In this document: piece after piece, positions 43,470-53,030 of the stretch
How positions within the stretch are numbered: the first letter of the stretch is position 1
How the letters are laid out: the number at the start of each line of letters is the position of its first letter
The notes under the pieces: model-generated
Database searches by the model: none
Told to the model about the DNA's origin: nothing
What the model saw: only the letters and a program-made list of their open reading frames with translations
Source: Thuidium tamariscinum
Taxonomy: Eukaryota; Streptophyta; Bryopsida; Hypnales; Thuidiaceae
Assembly: GCA_947034885.2 (NCBI GenBank)
Contig: OX344755.2
Span: forward strand, 28,279,052 to 28,343,051
Direction: 5' to 3'
DNA length: 64,000 bases
Made by a program: the position numbers and the translations under genes

Positions 43470-44265
43470 CTCTTTAGGGGGTCATGACATGACATGGCAC
43501 TTGGTCATCGGACATCAAATGCAATAGGTACGGACGGATGAAGTTTTGATTTTCAAACTTCATCCGTCCATTGCCGCTATATTTGACGTTGGATTTTTAA
43601 GTACAAGACATTTTTGGAAAGAGGGTGAAAGCATCTACAAGGTGATGCTTTCCATTTTAGCCAAAATTAGAAATTCAAAAGGGTCATTTGACAAGGGGCC
43701 ACGTTTCGACTTTTGCATAAAGAAGAACAATTGGAAACGGAAGGCATGGGGTCGTAGGTCTTCTTTGTGGGAGTCCAAAATGACGTGGCACTTGGCGATT
43801 GGACATTCGAGGCAAAAGATACGAGCGGATGAAGTTCAGTTTAAGGGAACTTCATCCACCAATTCCTGTTGATCCGTGGATCGGATGATGAAGGGCATCG
43901 CATTTTTGGAATGCGGTGAAAAGCATATACAAGGTGGTGCTTTTTATTTTAGCTAAAAATAGAAATTGAAAAGGACCATTTGACAAGGAGCCACATTTAG
44001 ACTTTTGCATAAAGAAGGGCGATTTGTAACGGAAAGCATAGGGCCGTAGGTCTTTTCCATGGCAATCCAAAATGACGTGGGACTTGGCAATCGGACACTC
44101 TATGCAAAAGATGTGAGCAGATGAAGTTTGGTTCGGTCAAACTTCATCCACCAATTGTCGTCGATTGAAGTATCGGTTTTAGAAGGGCATCGTATTTTTG
44201 GAATGTGGTGAAAAGCATCTATGCAATGGTACTTTCGGATTTAAGGTTGCACGTTTGAATTTTTG
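43470..44265. repeat. About three copies of a 292-bp tandem repeat, each with a hairpin
   Basis: The block ACGTGGCACTTGG..GGACAT recurs at 43,493, 43,784 and 44,076, a spacing of 291-292 bp. Copies two and three also share CATTTGACAAGG, GACTTTTGCATAAAGAAG and GTCGTAGGTCTT-like text. Each copy contains an inverted repeat around GGATGAAGTT/AACTTCATCC: 43,532-43,569 (15-bp arms), 43,827-43,857 (11-bp arms) and 44,120-44,148 (11-bp arms). Spurious ORFs of 78-108 aa overlap the block and show no coding signature. Confidence 0.8.
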
Positions 44266-44344
44266 GGTTTAGGTTCATGACTTTAAAAACCCTAAAACCG
44301 TTGTATTTAAGGGTTATTATAGTGTTTAGGATAGAATGGGAAGG

Positions 44345-45640
44345 TGGGAATTGAAAATAATACCACGTACAAGTTGGAAACATTTAAATTGCTTGAAATC
44401 CATGGAAAAACATTTACCATGCAAGTGCTTACTATTTTTATAACGTCTTCAAAGTATAAAGTACAGCGTTTGCTGTATTTAAATGAATCAAATGAAGAAA
44501 TCTCATGAAAATGGAATGTACAAAATTAAAAGAACACCACGTACAAGTTGTAAACATTTGGATTATTTGAAACCCATGTAAAAATATATTTCGTGCAAGT
44601 GTTTACAATTACTTTAACGCCTTCAAAGTGTAAAGTATAGCGTTTGCTGTATTTAAAAGAATCAATTGAAGAATTTCCATGGGAATTCAATGTTAAAATT
44701 GAAAATAACACCACGTACAAGTTGAAAACATCTGAATTACCCTAAATCCGTGACAAAATTAATACCATGCAAGTGTTTACTATTTCTTTAACGTCCTCAA
44801 AGTATAAAGTACAGCGCTTGCTGTATTTAAATGAAACAAATGAAGAATTTTCATGGAAATAGAATGTAAAAATTTAAAAAAACACCATGTACAAGTTTTA
44901 AACATTTCAATTTCTTGAAATCCATGAAAAAATTAATACAATGCAAGTTTTTATTATTTGTTTAACGTCCTCAAAGTGTGAAGTACAGCGTTTGCTGTAT
45001 TTAAATGAATCAAATGAAGAATTCTCATGGAAATAAAATGTAAAAATTTAAAAAAAAACAACCTACAAGTTGTAAACATTCAAATTGCTTAAAGTCCATG
45101 AAAAAATATATACCATGCAAGTTTATATTATTTGTTTAACGTCCTCAAAGTGTAAAGTACAGCGTTTGTTGTATTTAAGTGAATCAAATGAAGAATTCTC
45201 ATGGAAATAGAATGGAAAAAATTAAAAAATAAACACCTACAAGTTGTAAACATTTTAATTGCTTTGAATTCGTTAAAATATCAATAGTTTGCAAGTTTTT
45301 ATTATTTGTTTAACGTCCTCAAAGTGTAAAGTACAGCATTTGCTGTATTTAAGTGAATCAAATGAAGAATTCTCATTGAAATAGAATGTAAAAATTTTAA
45401 ATAATACCACCTACAAATTATAAACATTTAAATTTCTTTAAATCCATAGCAAAATTATTATCATGCAAGTGTTTACTATTTCTTTTACATCTTCAAAGGA
45501 TAAAGTACTGCGTTTGTTGTGTTTAAATGAATCAAAAGAAGAATTCTCATAGAATTTGAACATCGAAATTAAGAAAAACACCACCTACAAGTTGTAAACA
45601 CTTCATTTGCTTTAAATTCGTGCAAAAATTATAAAATTTT
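44345..45640. repeat. Degenerate tandem repeat, period about 174 bp, 7-8 copies
   Basis: ACCACGTACAAGTTG or a close variant recurs near 44,361, 44,536, 44,710, 44,882, 45,057, 45,231, 45,406 and 45,579. Between these, each unit carries ATGCAAGT, TTTAACGTCCTCAAAGTGTAAAGTAC and ATGAATCAAATGAAGAA. A short dyad, ACAGC-GTTT-GCTGT, lies mid-unit (first at 44,463-44,476). The family is AT-rich and unrelated in sequence to the 195-bp satellite. Confidence 0.85.
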
Positions 45641-45839
45641 CCAAAAATGAACCCAACATTTACAGTTGGGAGAATGTAATGGATATGAAGAAGTACAAAT
45701 TTTTTTTATATATTGAATAGAGTGTATAAACTCCCTAAACCCATAAACATTAAATGGGGGTGTAGGAACAAAATTTCTTCTTTGAAATTGATCATCCAAG
45801 AAGACATTTACAACATTCCGCTATTCATCTATTATTCAT

Positions 45840-46970
45840 TCATTCAGTATGACTATTAAAAAACACATTGGATACTACATGTTGTCGCCATTGAGCCCCA
45901 AATTCTTCAAGAAAATACCGAGCCGCGTCTACCCGATCTTCATAAACATCTTTCTTCTTCCAAAATTGACCACCTTGCTTCTTCTTTAACATTAGAGGTG
46001 GAATGTCTTTATTTGCAGGTGTGGTTCTACTAGGGTAAAACCACTTTGCATTGTTGAGGAAATCTAAAATCAGTGGACGCTCTTCAGGTCCATCCTGCTC
46101 CCATCCATCGTATTCAAACTCTGTGGCTTCATTTTCATCTTGTTGACGTTGTTGTGCTGTCTCCCAAGTTCGTGCTTGTTGTAGTTGGCGCCTCATCAAT
46201 TTGCCGCTCCAACCGATGGCATTACGTGCAAAAGTGAGTGCACTTTTGATCCGAATGCTAGGTGCATATTGATTCCTTCCTTTAATCACTTGCTCTAATG
46301 TATTGACCCTTTCTCTACAATTTTGTAAAAATTCATCTATAGATAATACATGCATGTCAAAAGAACCTCTAAAATAGGCCTCAAGTCCTTCAATTTGGAA
46401 AAAATTGAGTTCGCTACAAACTTGACGCCCATCAACCACCTTGTCAGCTAGAATTGTAATCTCCACTCTGATTCCTAGCAGTCGATCCTGTCGGTCATCT
46501 CTTGACATCGCTTGCCAAGTTTCTAGTAGGTTGCGTAATTGTCTTCGTCTAGTCCTCATTGTTAACATAGTTTTCGGTAGATGATCAAGGTTTTGTTTCT
46601 GTATAATGGATAACACCTCATGACATAGTTCTTGGTAGATTTTTATTTGAGCAATATTTGCGCTATTAGCCAATTTAAAATCTAAGGACCCATATCCCAA
46701 AATATTATACATTTCATGAACCTGGGGTTCTCTAATTAGCCCTCGTGCTAATATGCTTTCACTAAATTTGTAAAGCGGTAGACTATCTGTTGCAAATCTA
46801 ATGCCGTAGTCAAACGTGTTTTTATCTAAAGGGATGGTGCCACCTATTTTTTCGATGTAATGCCCTATGTAATAATCTATCATAGGCTCAGCTATAGGTA
46901 TTGTCCACTTCATTCCAAAGAACTGAACTTGACAAATTCTAGCACCTAAGCAATGTAGGGCTCTAGACAT
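45840..46970 (-). CDS. Unrecognised 376-aa protein
   Basis: This is the longest uninterrupted ORF in the window, running from ATG at 46,970 to a stop at 45,840, with amino-acid use typical of a real protein. It starts MSRALHCLGARICQVQFF. I recognise no family. Visible features: a mixed hydrophobic N-terminal half without a signal peptide or clear membrane span, a basic RTRRRQLRNLLETWQ stretch near residue 145, a helical Gln/Arg-rich segment MRRQLQQARTWETAQQRQQ near residue 265, then an acidic ENEATEFEYDGWEQDGPEER stretch and a basic MLKKKQGGQFWKKK near 330. The start could be further upstream if there is a 5' exon, since the first 20 residues look less structured. A lineage-specific host gene or a transposon-borne gene are both possible. 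The flanks are repeat DNA, which favours the latter weakly. Confidence 0.6.
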   Translation of the reverse strand: MSRALHCLGARICQVQFFGMKWTIPIAEPMIDYYIGHYIEKIGGTIPLDKNTFDYGIRFATDSLPLYKFSESILARGLIREPQVHEMYNILGYGSLDFKLANSANIAQIKIYQELCHEVLSIIQKQNLDHLPKTMLTMRTRRRQLRNLLETWQAMSRDDRQDRLLGIRVEITILADKVVDGRQVCSELNFFQIEGLEAYFRGSFDMHVLSIDEFLQNCRERVNTLEQVIKGRNQYAPSIRIKSALTFARNAIGWSGKLMRRQLQQARTWETAQQRQQDENEATEFEYDGWEQDGPEERPLILDFLNNAKWFYPSRTTPANKDIPPLMLKKKQGGQFWKKKDVYEDRVDAARYFLEEFGAQWRQHVVSNVFFNSHTE

Positions 46971-47025
46971 GCTCCAATTAGGAACATTGACCTATAGCCA
47001 GAAGCGACAAGAATGTGGCGCATTC

Positions 47026-47073
47026 GGTGTAATTTGTATACACCCAATTACAAAGGGGTTACACCGTGTAACC
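47026..47073. promoter_or_regulatory. Cluster of inverted GGTGTAA-type motifs 5' of the 376-aa ORF
   Basis: Within 48 bp, 56-103 bp upstream of the minus-strand ATG at 46,970, there are two dyads: GGTGTA..TACACC (47,026-47,044) and GGTTACAC-C-GTGTAACC (47,057-47,073, 8-bp arms around one base). The same core is thus present four times in alternating orientation. Position and symmetry suggest a binding site, but no factor can be named. Confidence 0.35.
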
Positions 47074-47094
47074 TTTTCCTTTGTTAATCTGTAT

Positions 47095-47560
47095 CGACTT
47101 TCAGTAATCTGTGGGTTTTTGGGCCTATCTTGACTGATTTTTCGCCCTCTTTCCAACGGTACCACTCTCGCCTTCTAATTCGTTGCCAATCAAAAGTTAT
47201 GGGCGTTTTTAGGCCGCAGTTTTCCACGCTGGCAGCAGGTTCCGGCTCCCATTTTTGAATTTTGGGGTGTTTTCGTATCTTTTGCAATACGAGTCCGAAT
47301 GGGGGATTTTTTTTTCCTACCTTGACTGATTTTTTGTCCTCTTTCCAATGGGACGTGTTTCAGTTTCTAATTCATCCGGAGCAAAAAGTTACATGTGGGC
47401 CCCCCTTCTTCTTCCCATTCCCTGCTTTCATTGGAATGGGCCAAACCCCGCTTTGGGGGGCATTTGGGGTGTTCTTGTGGCCTTCTTTTCCTTTCTTGTA
47501 CCTTGTCCATGAATTCATTGGGTCGTTTTTGTTCCCCCGTCTTTGGTGGAGGAAAATGCA
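47095..47560. repeat. Imperfect direct duplication, period about 192 bp
   Basis: CTTGACTGATTTTT..CCTCTTTCCAA occurs near 47,127 and again near 47,320, followed in both by TTCTAATTC and CAAAAAGTTA-like text. Short ORFs on both strands overlap it and look like shadows. No gene is supported. Confidence 0.6.
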
Positions 47561-47676
47561 AAGGGGTCCAAGGCTTTAGGGCCCCTTTTCGCCATGGTTT
47601 AGGGTTTAAGGGGATTTGTGCCCTCTTTCCGTATTTTTTTTGTCCTTTTTGCGAGAGCCATTTGGAGGGTTTAGGG

Positions 47677-47990
47677 TAGCCATAGTCTTCGGGATTTTAT
47701 TCGGATCCCACCTATGGTCTAGCTACAGCCCCACATGGTCTTGGGATTTGATTCGCATCCCGTCTATGGTCTAATCCTAGCCATAGTCTTGGTGTTTGAT
47801 TCGCATCCCGTCTATGGTCGAACTGTAGCCACGGTCTTGGTGTTTGATTCGCATCCCGTCCATGGTCTTAGGGTAGTCATGGTCTTGGGGTTTGATTCGC
47901 ATCCCCTCTATGTTCAAACCGTGGCCATATATGGTCTTGGGTTTAGGGTTGGCATCCCATCCATGGTCAACCCGTAGCCATAGTCTTGGC
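47677..47990. repeat. 48-bp minisatellite, about 6 copies
   Basis: The unit CCATAGTCTTGGTGTTTGAT followed by TCGCATCCCGTCTATGGTC recurs about every 48 bp with a variable CTAGCTAC/GAACTGTAG-like tail. Because 48 is divisible by three, both strands show open frames with a 16-residue repeat (FDSHPVYG on plus), which explains ORFs at 47,735-47,977 and 47,777-48,040. Nothing else suggests translation. Confidence 0.85.
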
Positions 47991-48060
47991 CCACGAATGG
48001 AGATCCATGATCCGTGGAGTTGGAAGGGTTCAGGGTTCATGGCCGCAAACCGCTTCTACG

Positions 48061-48084
48061 GTTTTAGGGTTAGGGTTTAGGGTT
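48061..48084 (+). repeat. Short telomere-like tract
   Basis: About three TTTAGGG-like units (GTTTTAGGGTTAGGGTTTAG) directly follow the minisatellite region. Plant interstitial telomere motifs are common and may also act in promoters. No gene start is identified here. Confidence 0.6.
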
Positions 48085-48639
48085 CACTGAGAACAACGAT
48101 AGCGGGGGGCAACGAGGGTTGATTCCATTGACCTTTGGGTAGTATAGCCCCTTTCCACCCATCTATTTTCGGAAGAAAAAATAGGAGGGGAAGGGGAGTC
48201 TGCAGTATCACGGAGGTCATTTGGCCTTCTCATCCGATCAGGGTCCTGGTTGAGAATCCAGGTCGATTGACAACACGACGAACACAACAGAGCACGACGT
48301 CCAGTAGCCCCATATTCTTCGCATGAAGTCAACTCCGGGTTCGCCTTTTGCAATGAGGGCTCCTTGGTTATGATCTTTGACGTAAGCCCTACACCATTTC
48401 ATTGAAGCGACCGAATTGGCTAGGCACTTGGGGCCAATCTTGTTCAAGTGGACCCCGAAAGGGGTCAGCCCCATAGAAATCTTCAATGTACCTTTAGGAA
48501 AAGGAAAGAGTTGTGTGCTGTGCACAGGGTACTTAGAGTTCATACCAGAGGGAAAGTGAGTGAGGAACGGGACGTGCGGCTAGGAGAGAGTGAGGTAGCC
48601 ACGGAAAGGAAGGAGCGGATTTCAATCTCCGCCCATGCC
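48085..48639. other. Region without a confident gene
   Basis: Several overlapping ORFs of 62-101 aa lie on both strands. The least shadow-like is 48,238-48,543 on minus, but it has no recognisable domain. A short hairpin GACCCC-GAAA-GGGGTC (48,451-48,466) has a GNRA-type loop. The stretch may be the 5' part of the retroelement relic that follows; I found no copy of the downstream LTR-like sequence here. Confidence 0.4.
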
Positions 48640-50285
48640 GCAATTACGCAGACCAAGACCTGGGCAAGGAAGCGGCTCTAATATCAAACTCCGGAAGGTG
48701 AATCCGGTTATTCTTGTGAAAGAGCAGGAGCGCGCTGAGCTCATGGAGGACCTAAAATGGATGGGCTGCACGGGGTTGTTGGATAAACCCTGGGGTTTCC
48801 GAGAGGAGCAGATGGTGAGAGAGAGTTGTTGGGGAAGTTGTCCAATGAGTTCAATCACACCATCAGAGGGATGCCACCAATGTGGACAGAGCAGCATTGG
48901 AGGGACACATACAACTTCCGGCTAGGGGGTTTGGGAATGGCCAGCCGGAAGGATGAGAACATCCGTGGGAAGTTCATCGGACCGGTGGACCCGAAGGACA
49001 GATATACAGTGGAGGACTACGTGGACAAACGGAACCGTAGGCTGCTGGAGTTTATTGTTCGGAAAAGCCGGAAAAGCCCACCCGCGTAACAATCTCGTTA
49101 GGGAACACAATTTTTGGGTCCCTAACTCAGAACCGGAAAGCTGATTGGGGCCGAATCTTTATGGAAATGGTGTCACAACTGGTGACACGGGTGGGCAAGA
49201 GTAGGGCTACTCCTTTGAGTCCCTACCTGTGCCATCTGTATCGACAGCACGGTCTCCTCACTAATTCAGAGGAGAGGGAGTGGAAGACGCAGGCTACCTT
49301 ACTCCAATACGGGAACTCGGATACCGATGAAGAAGCGGAGGAGAAATCCGGTTCCGAGCCAGAATCGGAAGAGGAGGAGGAGGAGCCGCTGAATCGGAGG
49401 CCGAAGAGGCAGAAAACAACGCCTCCCAATCGGAGGGGAGTGTCGTTCGGACCGGATTATAGTGGACTGAAATCAAAGCCGGAGGAAGAAAAGACGGTGT
49501 CTGAGGAAATGGATCCGGATGATCCATTCACTAGCCTCATCTCAATCCTTTGCAACGTGAGAGCGGATTGGGAGGTCAAGAAGATGGCACTTTCCGAGAT
49601 CAGAAAGTTGGTGGGAGCTCCTGCGGATAGCAAGCTTCCGGTTAAGGTGGGGGAATGCATTACCAACCCGGAAGAGTGGAGGAAGCAGGAAGCGGATGTC
49701 AAAAGACTTCAGGAAGAAGTCAACCGGTTAACGGCGGAGCTTGTCGCTTGCAAGGACGACATAACTGCGACTCGAACCATGGCGGAGGAGACTCGGAAAA
49801 TGGCCGAGTAGGTGAAGGCAACTCTGGGAGAGACCAAAGAATCCCTCGCCAAGGCGAGGCTGTTTGACCAGAAATTACACGAGGACAAGAAGCTGTCCGG
49901 ATACTAACCGACTTCACTGAGCAGGTGGAGGCAATCATGAAGGACGCCCGAGAGGCGGCAGACCGGATCGACTCCAGTAGCCAAAAATTGACCGGGATGC
50001 TGTTCGCCAAGGACATCCGATTGTCCAATCTCTCGTTACCGGAGTTGTTGGTAGGTGGGTTGGAGCCAAGGGAAAAGAGGGGACCGGACCCTTGAATCCA
50101 AGAAGACCCAGAAGGAGGATCCACCGGTAGGATCCCCTTCCCATATTAATCTGGACTCCTCACCAGATCTTCCCAAGGCGACGGATGGGGACCGGAACAG
50201 GAACTTAGCGGATATCTTTGGAGAGATGGATCCGCACCCAATGGAAGAGGAACCGGAGGTAGAAATTCCGTCAGTAACTAGGTAG
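48640..50285 (+). pseudogene. Degenerate retroelement-like ORF (gag-position protein), frameshifted
   Basis: Reading on plus, protein-like sequence passes through all three frames. One frame ends in DKPWGFREEQMVRE; another continues LGKLSNEFNHTIRGMPPMW to about 49,089; a third carries ADWGRIFMEMVSQLVTRVGK, LSPYLCHLYRQHGLLT, an acidic EEE run and a nuclear-type RRPKRQK. The first shift sits in a GAGAGAGAG run near 48,815, typical of slippage. An in-frame TAG (49,809-49,811) interrupts a coiled-coil-like segment with Glu/Lys heptads, and more shifts follow to the stop at 50,285. The WGRI..LSPYLCHLY..LL pattern resembles N-terminal proteins of plant retroelements and 'putative plant transposon protein' families; this assignment is from memory and moderate at best. 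No protease, reverse transcriptase or integrase was seen, so it is either truncated or a non-autonomous element. Confidence 0.55.
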
Positions 50286-50312
50286 GATTAGCGGCTAGAA
50301 ACCGGAACCGGA

Positions 50313-50792
50313 TGTGGTTCCGTGTAGATAAGATTGTAGATCGGATCGGAAATCCCGCCCAGATTTCCGGCGGATTTCTATGCACTCTTTTTGCTTTTGT
50401 ACTTTTCAGATTTGTGAATATAAAAGCGTAACCCTGAAGGGAAGGCGCGGGGATTGTCTTTTTAAATTTCTAAAGAACAAGTGTTGTACTTGTCTCTTTG
50501 CTGTGTGTTAAGTTTTCCTTGTGAGAGTTGCAGGGTGGTACAGCAGAGCGTCAACCGAGACACTTGTGGATCGAGAAGAAGCTTTCCTCCCTTTGATTTT
50601 TTTTTCCGTTCTTAGTGTATGGAAGAAGGTAACTAAGAGTTGGGAGTAGGATTACAATGCCTCAGTACCTCTCAGATCTAGACTTCCGGGTGAGAAAGCC
50701 GTTGCTAGGCTGGGCGGATAGGGAAGGAGTCCTTAAGTCGCGCTAGAACTCTTGGATAGGAAATCCGGTTGAGTGTCCGAACTCTCGTAACA
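50313..50792 (+). mobile_element. LTR-like segment 3' of the retroelement relic
   Basis: It starts TGTGG and ends TAACA, giving the TG..CA ends expected of an LTR, and lies 28 bp after the last ORF stop. A TATA-box-like TATAAAAG sits at 50,419-50,426, with T-rich, gene-end-like text after it. I did not find a matching 5' copy upstream, a clear polypurine tract or flanking target duplication. The ends are therefore provisional, and a solo or decayed LTR or a gene 3' region are alternatives. Confidence 0.35.
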
Positions 50793-51136
50793 TCATATTC
50801 ATTAATTTGGTAGATTGAGGACCTCCCAAAATAATATTATCCATTCGCAGGGCCAAAAAACCATCTATAATTGTATTTAATTTAGTTCGAATGGATCTCA
50901 TTTCACTAGTTAGAAATTGTAATTTCCATTAAAATGATAGGTTAAAGTCGTGGAAATATAGCATCTCTAATCTTAATTTCGTGTTTCTATTCAAAGTTAC
51001 AATATTTCATACAAATTGGTACCTAGTGAATGTTGCACTTTACCTATTCATATGTGAATCTTTCCTTTTGGTAGTCACCCTATTCAGTTAGGGTATATTG
51101 CGGGAAGCGATACAAGAGACTGATTGTTGTGTGATT

Positions 51137-51167
51137 GGAGGTCCGGGTTCGAATCCTGTTGACCTCC
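51137..51167 (+). other. tRNA T-arm-like minihelix with a B-box sequence
   Basis: GGTTCGAATCC (51,146-51,156) matches the pol III B-box/T-loop consensus. It is enclosed by GGAGGTC (51,137-51,143) and GACCTCC (51,161-51,167), which can pair over 7 bp. I cannot fold a full cloverleaf: no good D-arm, A-box or anticodon stem is seen upstream. It may be a tRNA relic, the head of a SINE, or chance. Confidence 0.3.
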
Positions 51168-52212
51168 ATTTAATTAAGCCGTAGGTGCTATCCTGATACT
51201 GAGCTAGAGTAAGGTTGTATTTAGAACTCAAACACAATTTTTTGTAATTTTTTAATGTCCTAATTGAATATATGTAGACTTGACAATTGAATTCTACATA
51301 TTACAATTGACACTAATACAGTAACACTTTATAAAATAAGACTTATAAGATTTTACAAATAGAAAGTGGAAATTATATTATTATATAGAGTGAAAATAGA
51401 ATTCTTTTCTAAAATTCTAAAACTATACTCCAGAACCTGTGTTAATAGCACAAAAAACACTTTTCAGCATTATTTGAAAATAAATGAAATAATTATCTCA
51501 AGAATTCAAAAATGATAAATCAATATTAAAAAAGGATAAGCTCATAAAAGAAAGCTCATTCAAGATCCAAACTTGATATTAATGAAATTCAAAGCGTTTT
51601 CAGAGAATCATAGAATACCTAAAACTATTATAATTCTTTGTCAAAGCTAATTACAACAAAATCAATTTGAGCCAACGGCTTCATTCACTAAAACATATTT
51701 AACAAAGATCATATACCATTTTGACTTCCATACTACAGAATATCCATTAGAACAGCTTCACTAGAATAAAATGTATTTCAAATACAACATTTTTGATAGA
51801 ATGGAATTCAATCGTTCTTCTAATTTAGTCATTTTTTAAAGAAGTAGTTATATAAATAATAATAAAAACCTAATTTTTTTTACTGTGAACATAGTAAAAC
51901 TGTCATCATCTTCTTCATATTTGAAAATAAAAATTGTATGAGTGGATGCAACCAAACTACATTTCCTTGATTAAATATGAAGCCCCAAAGTGAAAAGTGA
52001 ACACATTATCCTGCGATAGGGGCTGCAAATCTTCGTTTCATTAATGAAGAGCTTAATTGCTCACAATGATCGAACCTAAATTGCAAAGATGAAGAAACAC
52101 ATTCCATTCAATTTGAATGAACTCAAAAAAATAAAAAAATCTCCCATCAATCAATAATCGTAGACAACATGATGGCGGCTCCATGAAACCAAAACTAGAA
52201 CTGAACTAACAC

Positions 52213-52356
52213 TTTAGGTCGACTCAACCTAAATAGCATCCTATGCCAAAAGTTAATCCACAAATGCACTGTTGTTTAGTTTGAATCAACCTAATTTGAT
52301 TGCACCTCTAAAAAACAACTACGAAGAAAATGCAATTTAGGTCGACTCAACCTAAA
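52213..52356. repeat. Two identical 21-bp dyad motifs 123 bp apart
   Basis: TTTAGGT-CGACTCA-ACCTAAA occurs at 52,213-52,233 and identically at 52,336-52,356. Seven-base arms flank the same 7-nt centre. The DNA between is not obviously duplicated. Possible protein-binding sites or ends of a small element. Confidence 0.6.
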
Positions 52357-52727
52357 ACGTAACTCTTCACCAAATACATCTATAAATCCATTAATTTATG
52401 GATTTATTCAACCTCCACATCAGGCATTCATACATTGAATGCAAAAATACGCTGAAGGTACCTAGTACTCAATGATAACTTGCAGTAACAATTCCATTCG
52501 CTATAAAAATAGTTTTTATTAAAAGTACTTGGAAAATCAAAACAATTAAACTAACACCTAATGCAATGGTTTGTTAGAAACCGATATGCAACGTAAGACA
52601 ATTAACAGCAGAGACAAATCAAAACCAAATCCAATCCAAACCAACTGCTGCAATAAAAACACTCGAGGACATATGTGATGCAACCTCGACACTACCATAT
52701 GAAGTAGGTCTTCATAACTATAACCCC

Positions 52728-53030
52728 TCAAGTAAACATTTCAAGGCTCCGGTTTATCACTTCAATTTGAGTAGGTGGAATCTTCAACAAGCACTGTCGA
52801 GTATCTTTCTTGATTTGAGACTTCCATGCTGTCATCAAAGCATTAGTATGCTCCCAAATTGGAGGATCATTTATGTCCACCTTCCAACGCAGACCTCTTG
52901 CACTATCCCAACCAGTATAGTAGTCTCGCACATCCTGGTTTCTTGATGTCGGACGGAAGTATTGGATGAGCACACAATTCGGGTGCTCCGGATTGCAATC
53001 CGGATTAGACAATGCCCTTGCAATCAAAAC
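52728..53030 (-). CDS. 3' part of an unrecognised gene, upstream part missing or interrupted
   Basis: About 100 codons ending at 52,728 have normal protein composition, for example ALSNPDCNPEHPNCVLIQYF, YYTGWDSARGLRWKVDIND and IPPTQIEVINRSLEMFT. The frame continues upstream only through a GC-rich block (53,031-53,360) whose Arg/Gly/Pro-rich translation is clearly repeat DNA. The real protein must therefore start in an exon I cannot find, or the gene was truncated by insertion of that block. A possible 3' splice site AG lies at the codon pair before GCATTGTCTAATCC. The ORF contains an 18-bp perfect palindrome, TCCGGATTGCAATCCGGA (52,987-53,004). No family recognised. Confidence 0.45.
   Translation of the reverse strand, partial: VLIARALSNPDCNPEHPNCVLIQYFRPTSRNQDVRDYYTGWDSARGLRWKVDINDPPIWEHTNALMTAWKSQIKKDTRQCLLKIPPTQIEVINRSLEMFT

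Larger units (their letters stand above)
50793..52727. other. AT-rich intergenic DNA
   Basis: No ORF of note. It holds a tRNA-like minihelix at 51,137-51,167 and two copies of a dyad motif near 52.2-52.4 kb (listed separately). The rest shows simple AT-rich sequence only. Confidence 0.6.

Noticed and set aside
43291..44070. ORFs of 72-108 aa on both strands
   Set aside because: They lie in the 292-bp repeats and read through hairpins; copies do not keep a common frame.
42739..47560. The 192-bp duplication as a relic of the 195-bp satellite
   Set aside because: Period is similar but the sequences share no diagnostic blocks.
47262..48353. Many ORFs of 60-105 aa
   Set aside because: Overlapping on both strands in minisatellite and duplicated DNA, without domains or conserved frame.
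51060..51168. Complete tRNA gene
   Set aside because: Only the T-arm and an enclosing stem are convincing; no D-arm or anticodon arm folds.
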